Positions 1 to 10,981 of a DNA stretch of 64,000 bases are shown here, piece after piece. Origin of the DNA: Frigoribacterium sp. Leaf415 (GTDB taxonomy: Bacteria > Actinomycetota > Actinomycetes > Actinomycetales > Microbacteriaceae). The position numbers and the translations under genes were made by a program. The notes below the pieces were generated by a model. The model was not told the DNA's origin and did no database searches. It worked only from the letters and a program-made list of their open reading frames with translations. The stretch covers positions 1,295,301 to 1,359,300 of the forward strand of contig NZ_LMQR01000001.1 in assembly GCF_001424645.1 (NCBI RefSeq), written 5' to 3'. Every line of letters starts with the position of its first letter. Position 1 is the stretch's first letter.

Positions 1-287
1 TCCGAGAGGGCAAGCGCACGGTCCTCGTGGCGACCGCTCGTCGGGCCCTGCCCCCGGGGGCCGTCCGCCTGCTCGACGAACTCCTCGGTGACCCCGAACT
101 CGACGACGACCAGATCAGCATGCTGCAGGCGACGCTGCGCGACAGCGGTGCCGTCGACGCCGTCGAGCAGACGATCACCGATCAGGTCGAGCGTGCCGTC
201 CACGCACTCGATCGGTCGGGACTCGCGCCGTCGGCACGGACGCAGCTGACGCGACTCGCCGAGACCGTCACGCGCCGCGCCTCCTGA
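1..287 (+). CDS. Polyprenyl diphosphate synthase, C-terminal end only
   Basis: Only about the last 94 codons are present; codons begin at position 3 and end at TGA 285-287. The segments LDELLGDPELDDDQI and LRDSGAVDAVEQTI resemble the C-terminal helices of trans-isoprenyl diphosphate synthases, which extend allylic diphosphates with isopentenyl diphosphate for quinone and lipid-carrier synthesis. The aspartate-rich catalytic motifs lie outside the window, so chain length cannot be judged. Orientation relative to the next genes copies idsA2-Rv2175c-pknL of Mycobacterium tuberculosis. The last codons (Arg-Ala-Ser-stop) are made by a copy of the dispersed 11-bp element at 275-285. Confidence 0.85.
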   Translation, partial: REGKRTVLVATARRALPPGAVRLLDELLGDPELDDDQISMLQATLRDSGAVDAVEQTITDQVERAVHALDRSGLAPSARTQLTRLAETVTRRAS

Positions 288-348
288 ACCCGCCCACGGG
301 TCGACGGCCGTCGCCTGACGGCCCGCCGGGGGCGGTGCGGGGTCGAGG

Positions 349-705
349 CTAGAGCAGGCTCTGCGCGATGCGCCGGACCTCGGCCTTGCGCCCGGCCTGG
401 AGGGCCGCGACGGGACTCGTGCCGAGCGCCTCGTCGTGGGACAGCATCCAGTCGATGGCCTCGTCGTCGTCGAATCCGTTGTCCGAGAGGACCGTCAGGG
501 TGCCTCGGAGGTCGTGCCTCGGCTCGGAGCCGTCGAGGAAGACGGCCGGCACCTTCGTGACGCCGTCCACGCGGGTCCCGACGAGGACGTGCTCCTCGAG
601 CAGGCGACGCACGCGACTCACCCCGAGGCCGAGCCGCTCGACGAGGTCGGGCACGGTGAGCCATTCGGTGTCGGCGAACCAGGGGCGTTGAGAGAGATCG
701 GTCAC
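349..705 (-). CDS. Rv2175c-like winged-helix DNA-binding protein
   Basis: A 118-residue protein read from GTG at 705. The frame stays open further upstream, but that part is low-complexity glycine and unlike the family. An N-terminal winged-helix segment (EWLTVPDLVERLGLGVSRVRRLL) is followed by a C-terminal part with NGFDDDEAIDWMLSHDEALG, typical of Rv2175c homologues. In M. tuberculosis Rv2175c is phosphorylated by PknL, which stops it binding DNA. Here the kinase gene lies two genes away, so the same signalling pair is likely. No strong Shine-Dalgarno is visible before 705. Confidence 0.85.
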   Translation of the reverse strand: MTDLSQRPWFADTEWLTVPDLVERLGLGVSRVRRLLEEHVLVGTRVDGVTKVPAVFLDGSEPRHDLRGTLTVLSDNGFDDDEAIDWMLSHDEALGTSPVAALQAGRKAEVRRIAQSLL

Positions 706-737
706 GCGACAACCTTGCCACGGGTTCGTGACCCTCG

Positions 738-748
738 CCGCGCCTCCT
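738..748 (+). repeat. 11-bp dispersed element CCGCGCCTCCT, forward copy
   Basis: Exact copy in the 193-base gap between the divergent Rv2175c-like and LysM genes, too far from either start to be a ribosome binding site. The same gap has TTGACT at 798-803, a possible -35 box for the LysM gene, with no good -10 partner. Confidence 0.8.
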
Positions 749-898
749 CCACCTCCTCCCCCGAGGCGAGTCACATGCGCAACATGCGTCCCACTGATTG
801 ACTTGGATATCCACGTGTGCCAACTTGGGACGACGTGGCACCGCGGCTCACCGATCACCCAGCGACCGTGTCCCCGCCCCCGAACCGAGGATCAGCCC

Positions 899-2248
899 AT
901 GAACGACGTCAGTCCCGCCCGCCCCGACTCCGAGTCCGCGACGACCCAGGACGCCCGGTCGACGAGTGCGTTCGGCCCTCTCGGTGGGGGCGACGAGCGC
1001 AAACCGCTCTCGCGCATGGCTCGGTCCATGCTCAACACGGTTCCCATCGTCCTGGCGGGCTCCATGGCCCTCAGCATGGGCGTCACCGGTCCCGTGTTCG
1101 CCCTCGACCAGGGCCCGACGAAGAAGCCCGACGCGTCTCCTCGTCCCGTGCTGCCCCCTCGACTGTCGGCACCCGAGCAGAAGACCGCGGCCACCGTCGA
1201 GACCGCCGCGAGCTCGGCCCGCGTCTTCGGTGCCGCCCCGGCCACCTACACCGTCAAGTCGGGTGACACCGTCGCGAGCATCGCCGGATCGTTCGGCCTG
1301 AGCACCGCGTCGGTGCTCGCCCTGAACGGCCTCAGCTGGAAGTCCACCATCTTCCCGGGCCAGACCCTGAGCCTGAGCGCCGCCACGAGTGCCGCCGCCA
1401 AACCGTCGTCCGCGCCCGCCCCGGTCAAGGCGACGGGCGGCCGGTACGTCATCGTCCGTGGGGACACGCTGAGTTCCATCGCGCGAGCCCACGGGGTCAC
1501 GACGAGCGCGCTCATCCAGGCGAACGGGCTGGGACTGTCGAGCATCATCTACCCGGGCCAGACCCTGACCGTCCCCGCGGGATCGTCCGCGTCCACCGCC
1601 ACGACGCCGGCCCCTGCCGCAGGACCCGCCGTGGGCAGCTACGTCATCCAGCGGGGCGACACGATCGCCTCCATCGCCTCGAAGTCGGGCACGAGCGTCA
1701 AGGCCCTGCTCGCCGCGAACGGGCTCTCGTTCACCAGCACCATCTACGCCGGCAAGACCCTCACCCTGCCCGGTGCCGCAGCGCCGACCGCCACGACCGT
1801 GGTCGCGTCGACGTCGGCCGCGCCGTTGGGCGTCAGTGCGACGCTGACGGCCGAGCAGGCCGGCAACGCCCGGACCATCATCTCGGTGGGACGCCAGCTC
1901 GGGGTCGGAGACCGTGCCATCGTCATCGCCCTGGCCGCGGCCGCACAAGAGAGCAGCCTGCGCAACCTCGACCACGGCGACCGGGATTCCCTCGGCCTGT
2001 TCCAGCAGCGCCCGAGCACGGGGTGGGGAACCCCCGCCCAGCTGCGCGACCCGGTGCACGCGACCAAGCTCTTCTTCGGTGGTGCGAGCAACCCGAACAC
2101 GGGCAAGACGCGAGGCCTCCTCGACGTCAAGGGGTGGCAGTCGATGTCCCTGACGAAGGCGGCACAGGCCGTGCAGTACTCGGCGTTCCCCGACGCCTAC
2201 GCCAAGTGGGAGGCTCCCGCCACCACCTGGCTCGCGACCCTCCGCTGA
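899..2248 (+). CDS. Secreted triple-LysM lysozyme-fold (transglycosylase-like) protein
   Basis: 449 residues from ATG 899, preceded by GAGG eight bases upstream. A positively charged N-terminus is followed by a hydrophobic segment (about 45-69) that serves as signal peptide or anchor. Three LysM peptidoglycan-binding modules lie at about 117-160, 182-226 and 247-291, separated by Ala/Thr/Pro linkers. The C-terminal domain (about 315-445) contains AAAAQESSLRNLDHGD and GLFQQRPSTGWGT, a lysozyme-like layout with Glu351 as likely catalytic acid. A shorter relative of this domain occurs at 43138-43728. Likely role: cell-wall turnover outside the membrane. The gene sits inside the otherwise conserved Rv2175c-pknL interval. 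Confidence 0.85.
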   Translation: MNDVSPARPDSESATTQDARSTSAFGPLGGGDERKPLSRMARSMLNTVPIVLAGSMALSMGVTGPVFALDQGPTKKPDASPRPVLPPRLSAPEQKTAATVETAASSARVFGAAPATYTVKSGDTVASIAGSFGLSTASVLALNGLSWKSTIFPGQTLSLSAATSAAAKPSSAPAPVKATGGRYVIVRGDTLSSIARAHGVTTSALIQANGLGLSSIIYPGQTLTVPAGSSASTATTPAPAAGPAVGSYVIQRGDTIASIASKSGTSVKALLAANGLSFTSTIYAGKTLTLPGAAAPTATTVVASTSAAPLGVSATLTAEQAGNARTIISVGRQLGVGDRAIVIALAAAAQESSLRNLDHGDRDSLGLFQQRPSTGWGTPAQLRDPVHATKLFFGGASNPNTGKTRGLLDVKGWQSMSLTKAAQAVQYSAFPDAYAKWEAPATTWLATLR

Positions 2249-2335
2249 ACCGCCGACGACCTGCGCGTCGGGCGGTTTGCCGCCGTGCGGTGAGTTGAGG
2301 CGCCGGCGCGGCCCTCGGTCCGTAAAATCACGAGG

Positions 2336-4294
<1,959 letters not shown>

Positions 4295-4326
4295 CACGCG
4301 ACGCCGCCTGACGTCGAGGCCACCCA

Positions 4327-4371
4327 CACGACGACGGCCCCGGGACCGATGGTCCCGGGGCCGTCGTCGTG
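4327..4371. terminator. Perfect 21-bp-arm dyad between convergent pknL and aroG
   Basis: The two arms are perfectly complementary (inner part CGGCCCCGGGACC / GGTCCCGGGGCCG) around the loop GAT. There is no T-tract, as is usual for high-GC actinobacteria. It lies between two convergent stop codons, so it probably ends transcription in both directions. Confidence 0.75.
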
Positions 4372-4381
4372 CCGACGAGAC

Positions 4382-5752
4382 TCAGTCCGCAGCGAGCTCT
4401 TCGGACACCAGGAAGGCCAATTCGAGCGACTGCATGTGGTTGAGACGCGGGTCGCAGAGGGACTCGTAGCGAGTGGCGAGCGTCGCTTCGTCGATGTGCT
4501 CGGAACCACCCAGGCACTCGGTGACGTCGTCACCCGTCAGCTCGATGTGGATTCCGCCGGGGTGCGTCCCGGCCGCACGATGCGCCTCGAAGAACCCCTT
4601 CACCTCGTCCATGATCTCTTCGAACCGCCGGGTCTTGTAGCCCGTGGGCGTCGTCAGACCGTTGCCGTGCATCGGATCGCTCACCCACAGGGGCGTCGCA
4701 TCCGCCTTCTTGATGGCCTCGAGGAGGGGAGGCAGGGCATCCCGGATCGTGCCCGCGCCCATGCGGGTGATGAAGGTCAGACGCCCGGGTTCACGCTCGG
4801 GGTCGAGCTTGTCGATGAGGCGCAGCATGTCGTCGGCGGTCGTCGTCGGGCCCAGCTTCACACCGATCGGGTTGCGCACCCGGGAGAGGAAGTCGACGTG
4901 GGCGCCGTCGAGGTCGCGGGTCCGCTCGCCGATCCACACGAAGTGCGACGAGAGCACGTACGGAGTGCCCGTGCGCGAGTCGATCCGGGTCAGGGGTCGC
5001 TCGTAGTCCATGAGCAGGCCCTCGTGGCTGGTGTAGAACTCGACGCGCTTGAGCTCGTCGAAGTCCGCCCCGGCCGCCTCCATGAAGCGGATCGCCTTGT
5101 CGATCTCTCGGGCGAGGTGTTCGTACTGGGCGTTGGCCGGGTTGCTGGCGAAGCCCTTGTTCCAGCTGTGCACCTGACGGAGGTCGGCGAAGCCGCCTTG
5201 CGTGAAGGCCCGGATCAGGTTGATCGTCGAGGCCGACGTGTGGTAGCCCTTCACCAGCCGAGACGCATCCGCGCGCCGGGACTCGGGGGTGAAGTCGTAG
5301 CCGTTCACGATGTCACCGCGGTAGGCCGGCAGCGTGACGCCGTCACGGGTCTCGGTGTCGCTGGAGCGCGGCTTGGCGAACTGGCCGGCCATGCGGCCCA
5401 TCTTGATGACGGGGACGGACGCGCCGTACGTGAGGACCACCGCCATCTGCAGGATGGTCTTGACGCGGTCACGGATCTGGTCGGCGGTCGCTCCCGCGAA
5501 GGTCTCGGCGCAGTCACCGCCCTGCAGCAGGAACGCCTCGCCCCGGGCCGCCGACGCCAACCGCGTGCGGAGGGTGTCGACCTCGCCGGCGAAGACGAGT
5601 GGCGGCAGGGTGGACAGCTCGGCCGAAGCGGCCTCGACGGCTGCACCGTCGTGCCAGGTGGGCTGCTGCTTGATGGGGAGCGTGCGCCAATGGTCGAGAC
5701 CGTCGATCACGTCGGGATCGGTGACGACGAACGGTTCGGTGAGCTGGGCCAC
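4382..5752 (-). CDS. aroG: Class II 3-deoxy-D-arabino-heptulosonate-7-phosphate synthase
   Basis: 456 residues from GTG 5752, with AAGGAAG just upstream; the frame is open further upstream into the plsC coding region, so GTG 5752 is the reasonable start. Class II (plant/actinobacterial) DAHP synthase condenses phosphoenolpyruvate and erythrose 4-phosphate, the first step of the shikimate pathway. Metal- and substrate-binding signatures are present: LLQGGDCAE (Cys81), SDPMHGNG, HIELTGDDVTECLGG and RYESLCDPRLNH. Length is normal for the family. It lies 53 bases after plsC on the same strand and converges on pknL. Confidence 0.97.
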   Translation of the reverse strand: MAQLTEPFVVTDPDVIDGLDHWRTLPIKQQPTWHDGAAVEAASAELSTLPPLVFAGEVDTLRTRLASAARGEAFLLQGGDCAETFAGATADQIRDRVKTILQMAVVLTYGASVPVIKMGRMAGQFAKPRSSDTETRDGVTLPAYRGDIVNGYDFTPESRRADASRLVKGYHTSASTINLIRAFTQGGFADLRQVHSWNKGFASNPANAQYEHLAREIDKAIRFMEAAGADFDELKRVEFYTSHEGLLMDYERPLTRIDSRTGTPYVLSSHFVWIGERTRDLDGAHVDFLSRVRNPIGVKLGPTTTADDMLRLIDKLDPEREPGRLTFITRMGAGTIRDALPPLLEAIKKADATPLWVSDPMHGNGLTTPTGYKTRRFEEIMDEVKGFFEAHRAAGTHPGGIHIELTGDDVTECLGGSEHIDEATLATRYESLCDPRLNHMQSLELAFLVSEELAAD

Positions 5753-5805
5753 GGTCTTCCTTGCCAGTTGACGGTCTCGAGGCCGAACGACCTCGACAGG
5801 CGAGC

Positions 5806-6495
5806 CTACCGTGAAAGGGTCGAGCGCTTCTCTTTCACGCTGGTCGCGTAGACGTCGCTGTACTGCTGGCCGCTGAGGGCGTTGAGCTCGTACATGATCT
5901 CGTCCGTGATGGACCGCAGGATGAACCGGTCGCCTTCCATGCCCTCGAACCGGCTGAAGTCGAGCGGCTCGCCGAAGACGATTCCGACGCGGTGCAGGCG
6001 CGGGATCTTGGTCCCGGTCCTCATGACCTTCTCGGTTCCGATCATGGCGACGGGGATCACGGGCACGTGGCCCTCGAGGATCATGCGCGCCACCCCCGTC
6101 CGGCCGCGGTACAGCTTGCCGTCGGGGCTCCGGGTGCCCTCGGGGTAGATGCCGAGTTGCTCTCCGCGGCGCAGGACCGACAGGCCCGTCGCCAGCGACG
6201 CCTCGGAGGCCTTGCCCCCGGACCGGTCGATGGAGAGCTGCCCCGTGGCCGTGAAGAACAGCCGGATGGCCCAGCCCTTGATGCCCTTGCCGGTGAAGTA
6301 GTCGCTCTTGGCGAGGAAGGAGATCCGCCGATCGAGGGCGAGCGGCAGGAAGATCGAGTCGACGAACGAGAGGTGGTTGCTCGCGAAGATGACGGCACCC
6401 GAGGCCGGGACGTGCTCGCGACCACTGACCCACGGTCGGAAGATCGACAGGACGAGCGGACTCGCGACCATCGTCTTCAGGAACCAGTAGAGCAT
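5806..6495 (-). CDS. plsC: 1-acyl-sn-glycerol-3-phosphate acyltransferase
   Basis: 229 residues from ATG 6495, preceded by GAGAGGAG. The acyltransferase motif HLSFVD (H-x4-D) is near residue 41 and the phosphate-binding YPEGTRS near 113-119. Short hydrophobic stretches at the N-terminus suggest membrane association. It transfers an acyl chain to lysophosphatidic acid in phospholipid synthesis. Order glk-plsC-aroG on one strand matches the corynebacterial and mycobacterial locus, and the spacing (30 bases to glk, 53 to aroG) suggests one operon. Confidence 0.93.
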   Translation of the reverse strand: MLYWFLKTMVASPLVLSIFRPWVSGREHVPASGAVIFASNHLSFVDSIFLPLALDRRISFLAKSDYFTGKGIKGWAIRLFFTATGQLSIDRSGGKASEASLATGLSVLRRGEQLGIYPEGTRSPDGKLYRGRTGVARMILEGHVPVIPVAMIGTEKVMRTGTKIPRLHRVGIVFGEPLDFSRFEGMEGDRFILRSITDEIMYELNALSGQQYSDVYATSVKEKRSTLSR

Positions 6496-6525
6496 CGGTG
6501 CTCCTCTCGTCGGGGCGTCGGGAGT

Positions 6526-7476
6526 CTAGCGGTCGCCGGCGTGGAGGCGGGCGAGGTCGGCGGCACCCACGACCCCCGCGTCGTTCACGAGCTCGGCGAT
6601 CACGAAGTCGGGCTCGGGGTGGTAGCCGCGAGCAGGCAGGTGCTCGAGGTACGCCGCGCGCACGGGTGCCAGCAGCAGCTCGCCGGACTGCGCCACGCCG
6701 CCGCCGAAGACGAAGACCTGCGGGTCGAGGATCGCGCTCAGCGACGCGGCGGCCTGACCGAGCCAGGTGCCGAGGCGGCGCAGGGCCTCGACGGCGCCGG
6801 CGTCACCGGACTGGAGCAACAGGCTGACGTCGTGGCCGGAGAGCTCGCCGCTCTCGGCGCGCAGATCGGCGAGGCCTCGGCCGACGCCGCCCTCGTCGGC
6901 GACCTCACCCGCGATCCGCAACAGGGCGCGGCCCGAGCCGTACTGCTCGATGCACCCGCGGGCCCCGCAGCCGCAGGGAAGGCCGTCGGGCACGATCCGC
7001 ATGTGGCCGAGCTCGCCGCCGGTGCCGAAGCCCCCGCGCAGGAGGCGGTCCTGCGCCACGATGGCACCGCCCACCCCCGTGCCGATGGTGAGCATGGTCA
7101 TGTCGCTGGCGAGGCGACCGGCCCCGAACCGGAACTCGGCCCAGCCGGCGGCGTTCGCGTCGTTGTCGATCGTGATGTGCAGGTCGAGTCGTTCGGACAG
7201 CCGCGCCCGGAGGGGTTCGTTCCGCCACGCGATGTTGGGCGTGTAGTAGACGGTCGACTGGGCGGCGTCGATGAAGCCGGGAGCAGCCACGCCCGCGGCG
7301 ACGACGTCGGGGTGACGTGCCTGCAACGAGGTGATCATGTCGACGACCGCGTCGACGATCGCCCCCGCGTCGCCCGCGGGCGTCGCGACTCGCTCTTCGG
7401 CGACGATCTCGCCGAACTCGGTGACCACCCCGCCCGCGATCTTCGTCCCGCCGATGTCGATTCCGATTGCCTGCAC
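6526..7476 (-). CDS. glk: ROK-family glucokinase
   Basis: 316 residues from GTG 7476. The N-terminal phosphate-binding loop GIDIGGTKIAG, the catalytic DNDANAAGWAE, the GELGHMRI sugar contact and the zinc cluster PCGCGARGCIEQYGSG are all present, as in ROK glucokinases such as C. glutamicum Glk. It phosphorylates glucose with ATP or polyphosphate; the donor cannot be told from sequence. A -10 like TAGACT (7485-7490, minus strand) lies eight bases before the GTG, inside a GGAT/ATCC flanked segment, so the mRNA is nearly leaderless. Confidence 0.93.
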   Translation of the reverse strand: MQAIGIDIGGTKIAGGVVTEFGEIVAEERVATPAGDAGAIVDAVVDMITSLQARHPDVVAAGVAAPGFIDAAQSTVYYTPNIAWRNEPLRARLSERLDLHITIDNDANAAGWAEFRFGAGRLASDMTMLTIGTGVGGAIVAQDRLLRGGFGTGGELGHMRIVPDGLPCGCGARGCIEQYGSGRALLRIAGEVADEGGVGRGLADLRAESGELSGHDVSLLLQSGDAGAVEALRRLGTWLGQAAASLSAILDPQVFVFGGGVAQSGELLLAPVRAAYLEHLPARGYHPEPDFVIAELVNDAGVVGAADLARLHAGDR

Positions 7477-7577
7477 GAGGATCGAGTCTATCCTCGACGA
7501 CCGATCACCTTCAGCACCGTTCCCGGCGAGGTCGCGTTAGGGTTGTCGAACCATCGTTCGGTACCGAAGGAGCTGCC

Positions 7578-9416
7578 GTGAACGAACACATCGTCCCATC
7601 CGCCGTCCCCGCCGACCCGTCCGCCAACGCGACCGACCTCCTGCTCGCCCGGGCCGCGGCCACGCCCGACGAACCCCTGTTCGCCGTCCCGGACGGGACG
7701 GGCGGGTGGCGCGACGTCACGGCAGCCCGCTTCCTCGAGCAGGTGAGCGCACTCGCGAAGGGGCTCATCGCAGCAGGCGTCGAACCAGGCGACAAGATCG
7801 GCCTCATGTGCCGCACGCGCTACGAGTGGACCCTCATCGACTTCGCGACCTGGTTCGCCGGTGCCCTGCTCGTCCCTGTCTACGAGACGTCGTCGCCCGC
7901 ACAGGTCCACTGGAACCTCAGCGACTCGGGGGCCGTGGCCGTCATCGTCGAGACCGCGGACCACTTCTCGCGGTTCGACGAGGTGCACCCCGAGTTGCCT
8001 GCCGTGACGCGCGTCTGGCAGGTCGACCTGGGCGACCTCGACAAACTCGCCGCATCGGGCGTCGACGTGTCCGACGACGAACTCGAGGCCCGCCGCAGTG
8101 CGGCCGTCGCCGACGACGTCGCCACGATCATCTACACCTCGGGCACCACGGGCCGCCCCAAGGGATGCGTGCTGACCCACGCCAACTTCGTCGAGACGAG
8201 CCGCAACGCCGCCGTCGCCATGAGCGACGTCGTGGCCCCCGGCTCGTCCACCCTCTTGTTCGTGACGACCGCGCACGTCTTCGCGCGCTTCATCGCGGTG
8301 ATGTCGGTCCACGCCGGGGTGAAGGTCGGCCACCAGGCCGACACGAAGCAGTTGCTGCCGTCGCTGGCCTCGTTCAAGCCGAGCTTCCTGCTCGCGGTCC
8401 CCCGCGTCTTCGAGAAGGTCTACAACTCGGCCGAGCAGAAGGCCGAGGCCGGGGGGAAGGGCGGCATCTTCCGGCAGGCCGTCGCCGTCGCGATCGCCCA
8501 CAGCAAGGCACTCGACGAGGGCACCGTGCCCCTGGGCCTGAAGCTCCGCTTCGCGCTGTTCGACCGACTCGTGTACGGCAAGCTCAAGAAGGCCATGGGC
8601 GGCAACATCCGCTACGCCGTCTCGGGATCGGCTCCACTCGGCACGCGCCTCGGCCACTTCTTCCGCAGTCTCGACATCCGCATCCTCGAGGGCTACGGGC
8701 TGACCGAGACCACGGCTCCGGCGGCCGTCAACCTCGTCTCGAAGTTCAAGATCGGAACGGTCGGGCCGGCGTTGCCCGGGGTCGGCATCAGGATCGCCGA
8801 CGACGGAGAAGTGCTCGTCAAGGGCGTCAACGTCTTCGCGGGGTACTGGAAGGACGACGAGGCCACGGCCGACGTCCTGGACGACGGATGGTTCCGCACC
8901 GGAGACCTCGGCTCGCTCGACGCCGACGGCTATCTCACCATCACCGGCCGGAAGAAGGAGATCATCGTCACCGCCGGAGGCAAGAACGTCTCCCCCGCGG
9001 CTCTCGAGGACCCGATCAGGGCGAACCCCCTGGTCGGTCAGGTCGTCGTGGTGGGCGACCAGCGCCCGTTCGTCGCCGCCCTCGTCACCCTCGACACCGA
9101 GATGCTGCCCGTGTGGCTGAACAACGCGGGCGAGGCGGCCGACATGCCCCTGGCCGAGGCCGCCCGGCATCCGAAGGTCCGCGCCGAGGTCCAACGGGCC
9201 GTCGACGCCGCGAACACCGCGGTCTCGCGGGCCGAGTCGATCCGCAAGTTCGAGATCCTCCCGGTCGAGTTCACCGAGGCCGGAGGTCACCTCACTCCCA
9301 AGATGAGCGTCAAGCGTGCCGTCGTGGTGGACGACTTCGCTCAACAGATCGCCGACATCTACACGGCCCACCCCGACACCGAGTCGGTGCGGACGATCAC
9401 CGCACGGGGACGGTGA
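7578..9416 (+). CDS. Long-chain fatty-acid-CoA ligase, FadD15 type
   Basis: 612 residues from GTG 7578 with AAGGAG at 7567-7572. AMP-binding signatures: TIIYTSGTTGRPKGCVLTH (P-loop), EGYGLTETTAP, and the C-terminal GRKKEIIVTAGGKNVSP with the conserved catalytic Lys region. It activates fatty acids to acyl-AMP and then acyl-CoA. The relation to COG1022 ligases and the location after plsC/glk fit FadD15. Possible -10 TAGGGT at 7538-7543. Its TGA (9414-9416) directly abuts the stop codon of the convergent def gene, forming TGATCA. Confidence 0.93.
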   Translation: MNEHIVPSAVPADPSANATDLLLARAAATPDEPLFAVPDGTGGWRDVTAARFLEQVSALAKGLIAAGVEPGDKIGLMCRTRYEWTLIDFATWFAGALLVPVYETSSPAQVHWNLSDSGAVAVIVETADHFSRFDEVHPELPAVTRVWQVDLGDLDKLAASGVDVSDDELEARRSAAVADDVATIIYTSGTTGRPKGCVLTHANFVETSRNAAVAMSDVVAPGSSTLLFVTTAHVFARFIAVMSVHAGVKVGHQADTKQLLPSLASFKPSFLLAVPRVFEKVYNSAEQKAEAGGKGGIFRQAVAVAIAHSKALDEGTVPLGLKLRFALFDRLVYGKLKKAMGGNIRYAVSGSAPLGTRLGHFFRSLDIRILEGYGLTETTAPAAVNLVSKFKIGTVGPALPGVGIRIADDGEVLVKGVNVFAGYWKDDEATADVLDDGWFRTGDLGSLDADGYLTITGRKKEIIVTAGGKNVSPAALEDPIRANPLVGQVVVVGDQRPFVAALVTLDTEMLPVWLNNAGEAADMPLAEAARHPKVRAEVQRAVDAANTAVSRAESIRKFEILPVEFTEAGGHLTPKMSVKRAVVVDDFAQQIADIYTAHPDTESVRTITARGR

Positions 9417-9914
9417 TCAGGCCCGCCACCAGTCGGCGGCACGGATCTCGCGCATGGCCTCGCGCTTCGTCTCGGGCTCGAGGGTGAGCACGTAGAGCGT
9501 GCCGTCGAGGTGGTCCGTCTCGTGTTGGAGGGCCTGGGCCATGAGCCCGGTGCCCTCGAGCACGACCTTCCGGCCCTCGAGGTCGACCCCCTCGACCCGC
9601 GCGTACTCGTGGCGTGGGGTCGGGAACCAGAACCCGGGCACCGAGAGACAGCCCTCGTCGACCAGGGTCTTCTCGCCCGAGACCTCGACGACGACGGGGT
9701 TCAGGACGTAACCGACCTGCCCGTCGACGTTGTAGCTGAAGGCCCGGAGCGACACCCCGATCTGGGCGGCCGCGACCCCGGCCCGCCCCGGCTCGCGAAC
9801 GGTGTCGAGGAGATCCTCGACCAGGGACGCGAGGCGCGGGTCACCGATCGTCACGGGGTCCGACGTCGATCGAAGGACGGGATCGCCGAACAGGCGGATG
9901 GGTCTCACGCTCAC
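9417..9914 (-). CDS. def: Peptide deformylase
   Basis: 165 residues. The three deformylase motifs are present: [16 protein letters not shown] (metal-binding Cys) and QHETDHLDG (HExxH metal site and catalytic Glu). It removes N-formyl groups from nascent proteins. The GTG at 9914 is preceded by AGGAGG belonging to a near-copy (GCGCGCCTCCT, forward) of the dispersed 11-bp element, here used as a ribosome binding site. Another in-frame GTG lies two codons downstream. Confidence 0.95.
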   Translation of the reverse strand: MSVRPIRLFGDPVLRSTSDPVTIGDPRLASLVEDLLDTVREPGRAGVAAAQIGVSLRAFSYNVDGQVGYVLNPVVVEVSGEKTLVDEGCLSVPGFWFPTPRHEYARVEGVDLEGRKVVLEGTGLMAQALQHETDHLDGTLYVLTLEPETKREAMREIRAADWWRA

Positions 9915-10033
9915 GGCGCGCCTCCTGGGGTGGGTCTGGGTGTGGTGCGGACGACGCGTCGCGACACCGTGACGACGACGGGCGAGCTGGCGCGGTCACT
10001 TCGTCGAAGCGGACGCGGGCCGCATCGACGTGG

Positions 10034-10052
10034 CTGTTGGGTGATTCAACAG
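10034..10052. promoter_or_regulatory. Inverted repeat in the parA promoter
   Basis: CTGTTG and CAACAG flank seven bases, overlapping a possible -35 (TTGGGT, 10037-10042) that is 19 bases before TATCGT (10062-10067). Position suggests an operator for the parA-like gene; the binding protein is unknown. Confidence 0.45.
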
Positions 10053-10074
10053 TAGTGAAGGTATCGTCTGTGTC

Positions 10075-10887
10075 GTGCATGTACTCAGCGTCAGCTCTCT
10101 CAAAGGGGGCGTCGGCAAGACGACGGTGACGCTCGGACTCACGTCGGCCGCCTTCGCCAAAGGTCTCAGGACCCTCGTCGTCGACCTCGATCCCCAGTCC
10201 GACGTCTCGACCGGCCTCGACATCACGGTCTCGGGCCACCTGAACGTCGCGGACGTCCTCGCTTCCCCGAAGGAGAAGACGGTCCGGGCGGCGATCGCGC
10301 CCAGCGGCTGGACGAAGGGCCGCCAGGGCAAGGTCGACGTCATGATCGGAAGCCCCTCGGCCATCAACTTCGACGGTCCGCACCCGTCGATCCGCGACAT
10401 CTGGAAGCTCGAGGAGGCCCTGGCGAACGTCGAGGCCGACTACGACCTCGTCCTGATCGACTGCGCGCCGTCACTGAACGCCCTCACCCGCACCGCCTGG
10501 GCCGCATCCGACCGCGTGACGGTCGTCACCGAACCCGGCCTGTTCAGCGTGGCCGCAGCCGACCGAGCCCTCCGGGCCATCGAGGAGATCCGTCGGGGTC
10601 TGTCACCGCGCCTCCAGCCTCTCGGCATCATCGTCAACCGTGCCCGCGTGCAGTCGCTCGAGCACCAGTTCCGCATCAAAGAGCTCCGCGACATGTTCGG
10701 CCCACTCGTCCTGTCGCCCCAGCTGCCCGAGCGCACGTCGCTGCAGCAGGCCCAGGGTGCGGCCAAGCCTCTGCACGCCTGGCCCGGCGAGAGTGCTCAG
10801 GAGATGGCCCGCAACTTCGACCAGCTGCTCGAGCGCATCATGCGGACGGCCAAGATCGGCGACTACGCCGAGCCCGCAGCCCGCTGA
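10075..10887 (+). CDS. Orphan ParA-family ATPase
   Basis: 270 residues. Deviant Walker A KGGVGKTT at about residues 10-17, the DLDPQSDVSTGL switch segment and LVLIDCAPSLNALT are present. No parB follows, so it is not the chromosome partition pair. It resembles the orphan ParA-like division protein of corynebacteria (PldP) and mycobacterial Rv1708, so a role in cell division or positioning is inferred. GTG 10075 is seven bases after the -10 TATCGT, consistent with a leaderless mRNA. The product ends before a strong dyad shared with the convergent merR gene. Confidence 0.82.
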   Translation: MHVLSVSSLKGGVGKTTVTLGLTSAAFAKGLRTLVVDLDPQSDVSTGLDITVSGHLNVADVLASPKEKTVRAAIAPSGWTKGRQGKVDVMIGSPSAINFDGPHPSIRDIWKLEEALANVEADYDLVLIDCAPSLNALTRTAWAASDRVTVVTEPGLFSVAAADRALRAIEEIRRGLSPRLQPLGIIVNRARVQSLEHQFRIKELRDMFGPLVLSPQLPERTSLQQAQGAAKPLHAWPGESAQEMARNFDQLLERIMRTAKIGDYAEPAAR

Positions 10888-10910
10888 ACCGGCGCCCGTC
10901 CCCGACGCGA

Positions 10911-10950
10911 CGACGAAGGCCCCGCACGAGATCGTGCGGGGCCTTCGTCG
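10911..10950. terminator. Bidirectional hairpin between parA-like and merR genes
   Basis: 19-bp perfectly complementary arms (10911-10929 and 10932-10950) between convergent stops, very GC-rich and without a T-tract. Confidence 0.75.
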
Positions 10951-10981
10951 TCCTCGACCGCGCGTCGCGGTCGCGGGCTGA

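Noticed and set aside
798..826. TTGACT as a full sigma-70-type promoter for the LysM gene
   Set aside because: The -10 region at the right spacing (CAACTT) is poor, so only the -35-like box was mentioned.
848..2059. Long antisense frames over the LysM, kinase, acyl-CoA ligase, lacZ and helicase genes
   Set aside because: High GC leaves few stop codons; these frames give Arg/Gly/Pro-rich products without motifs and lie opposite well-supported genes.
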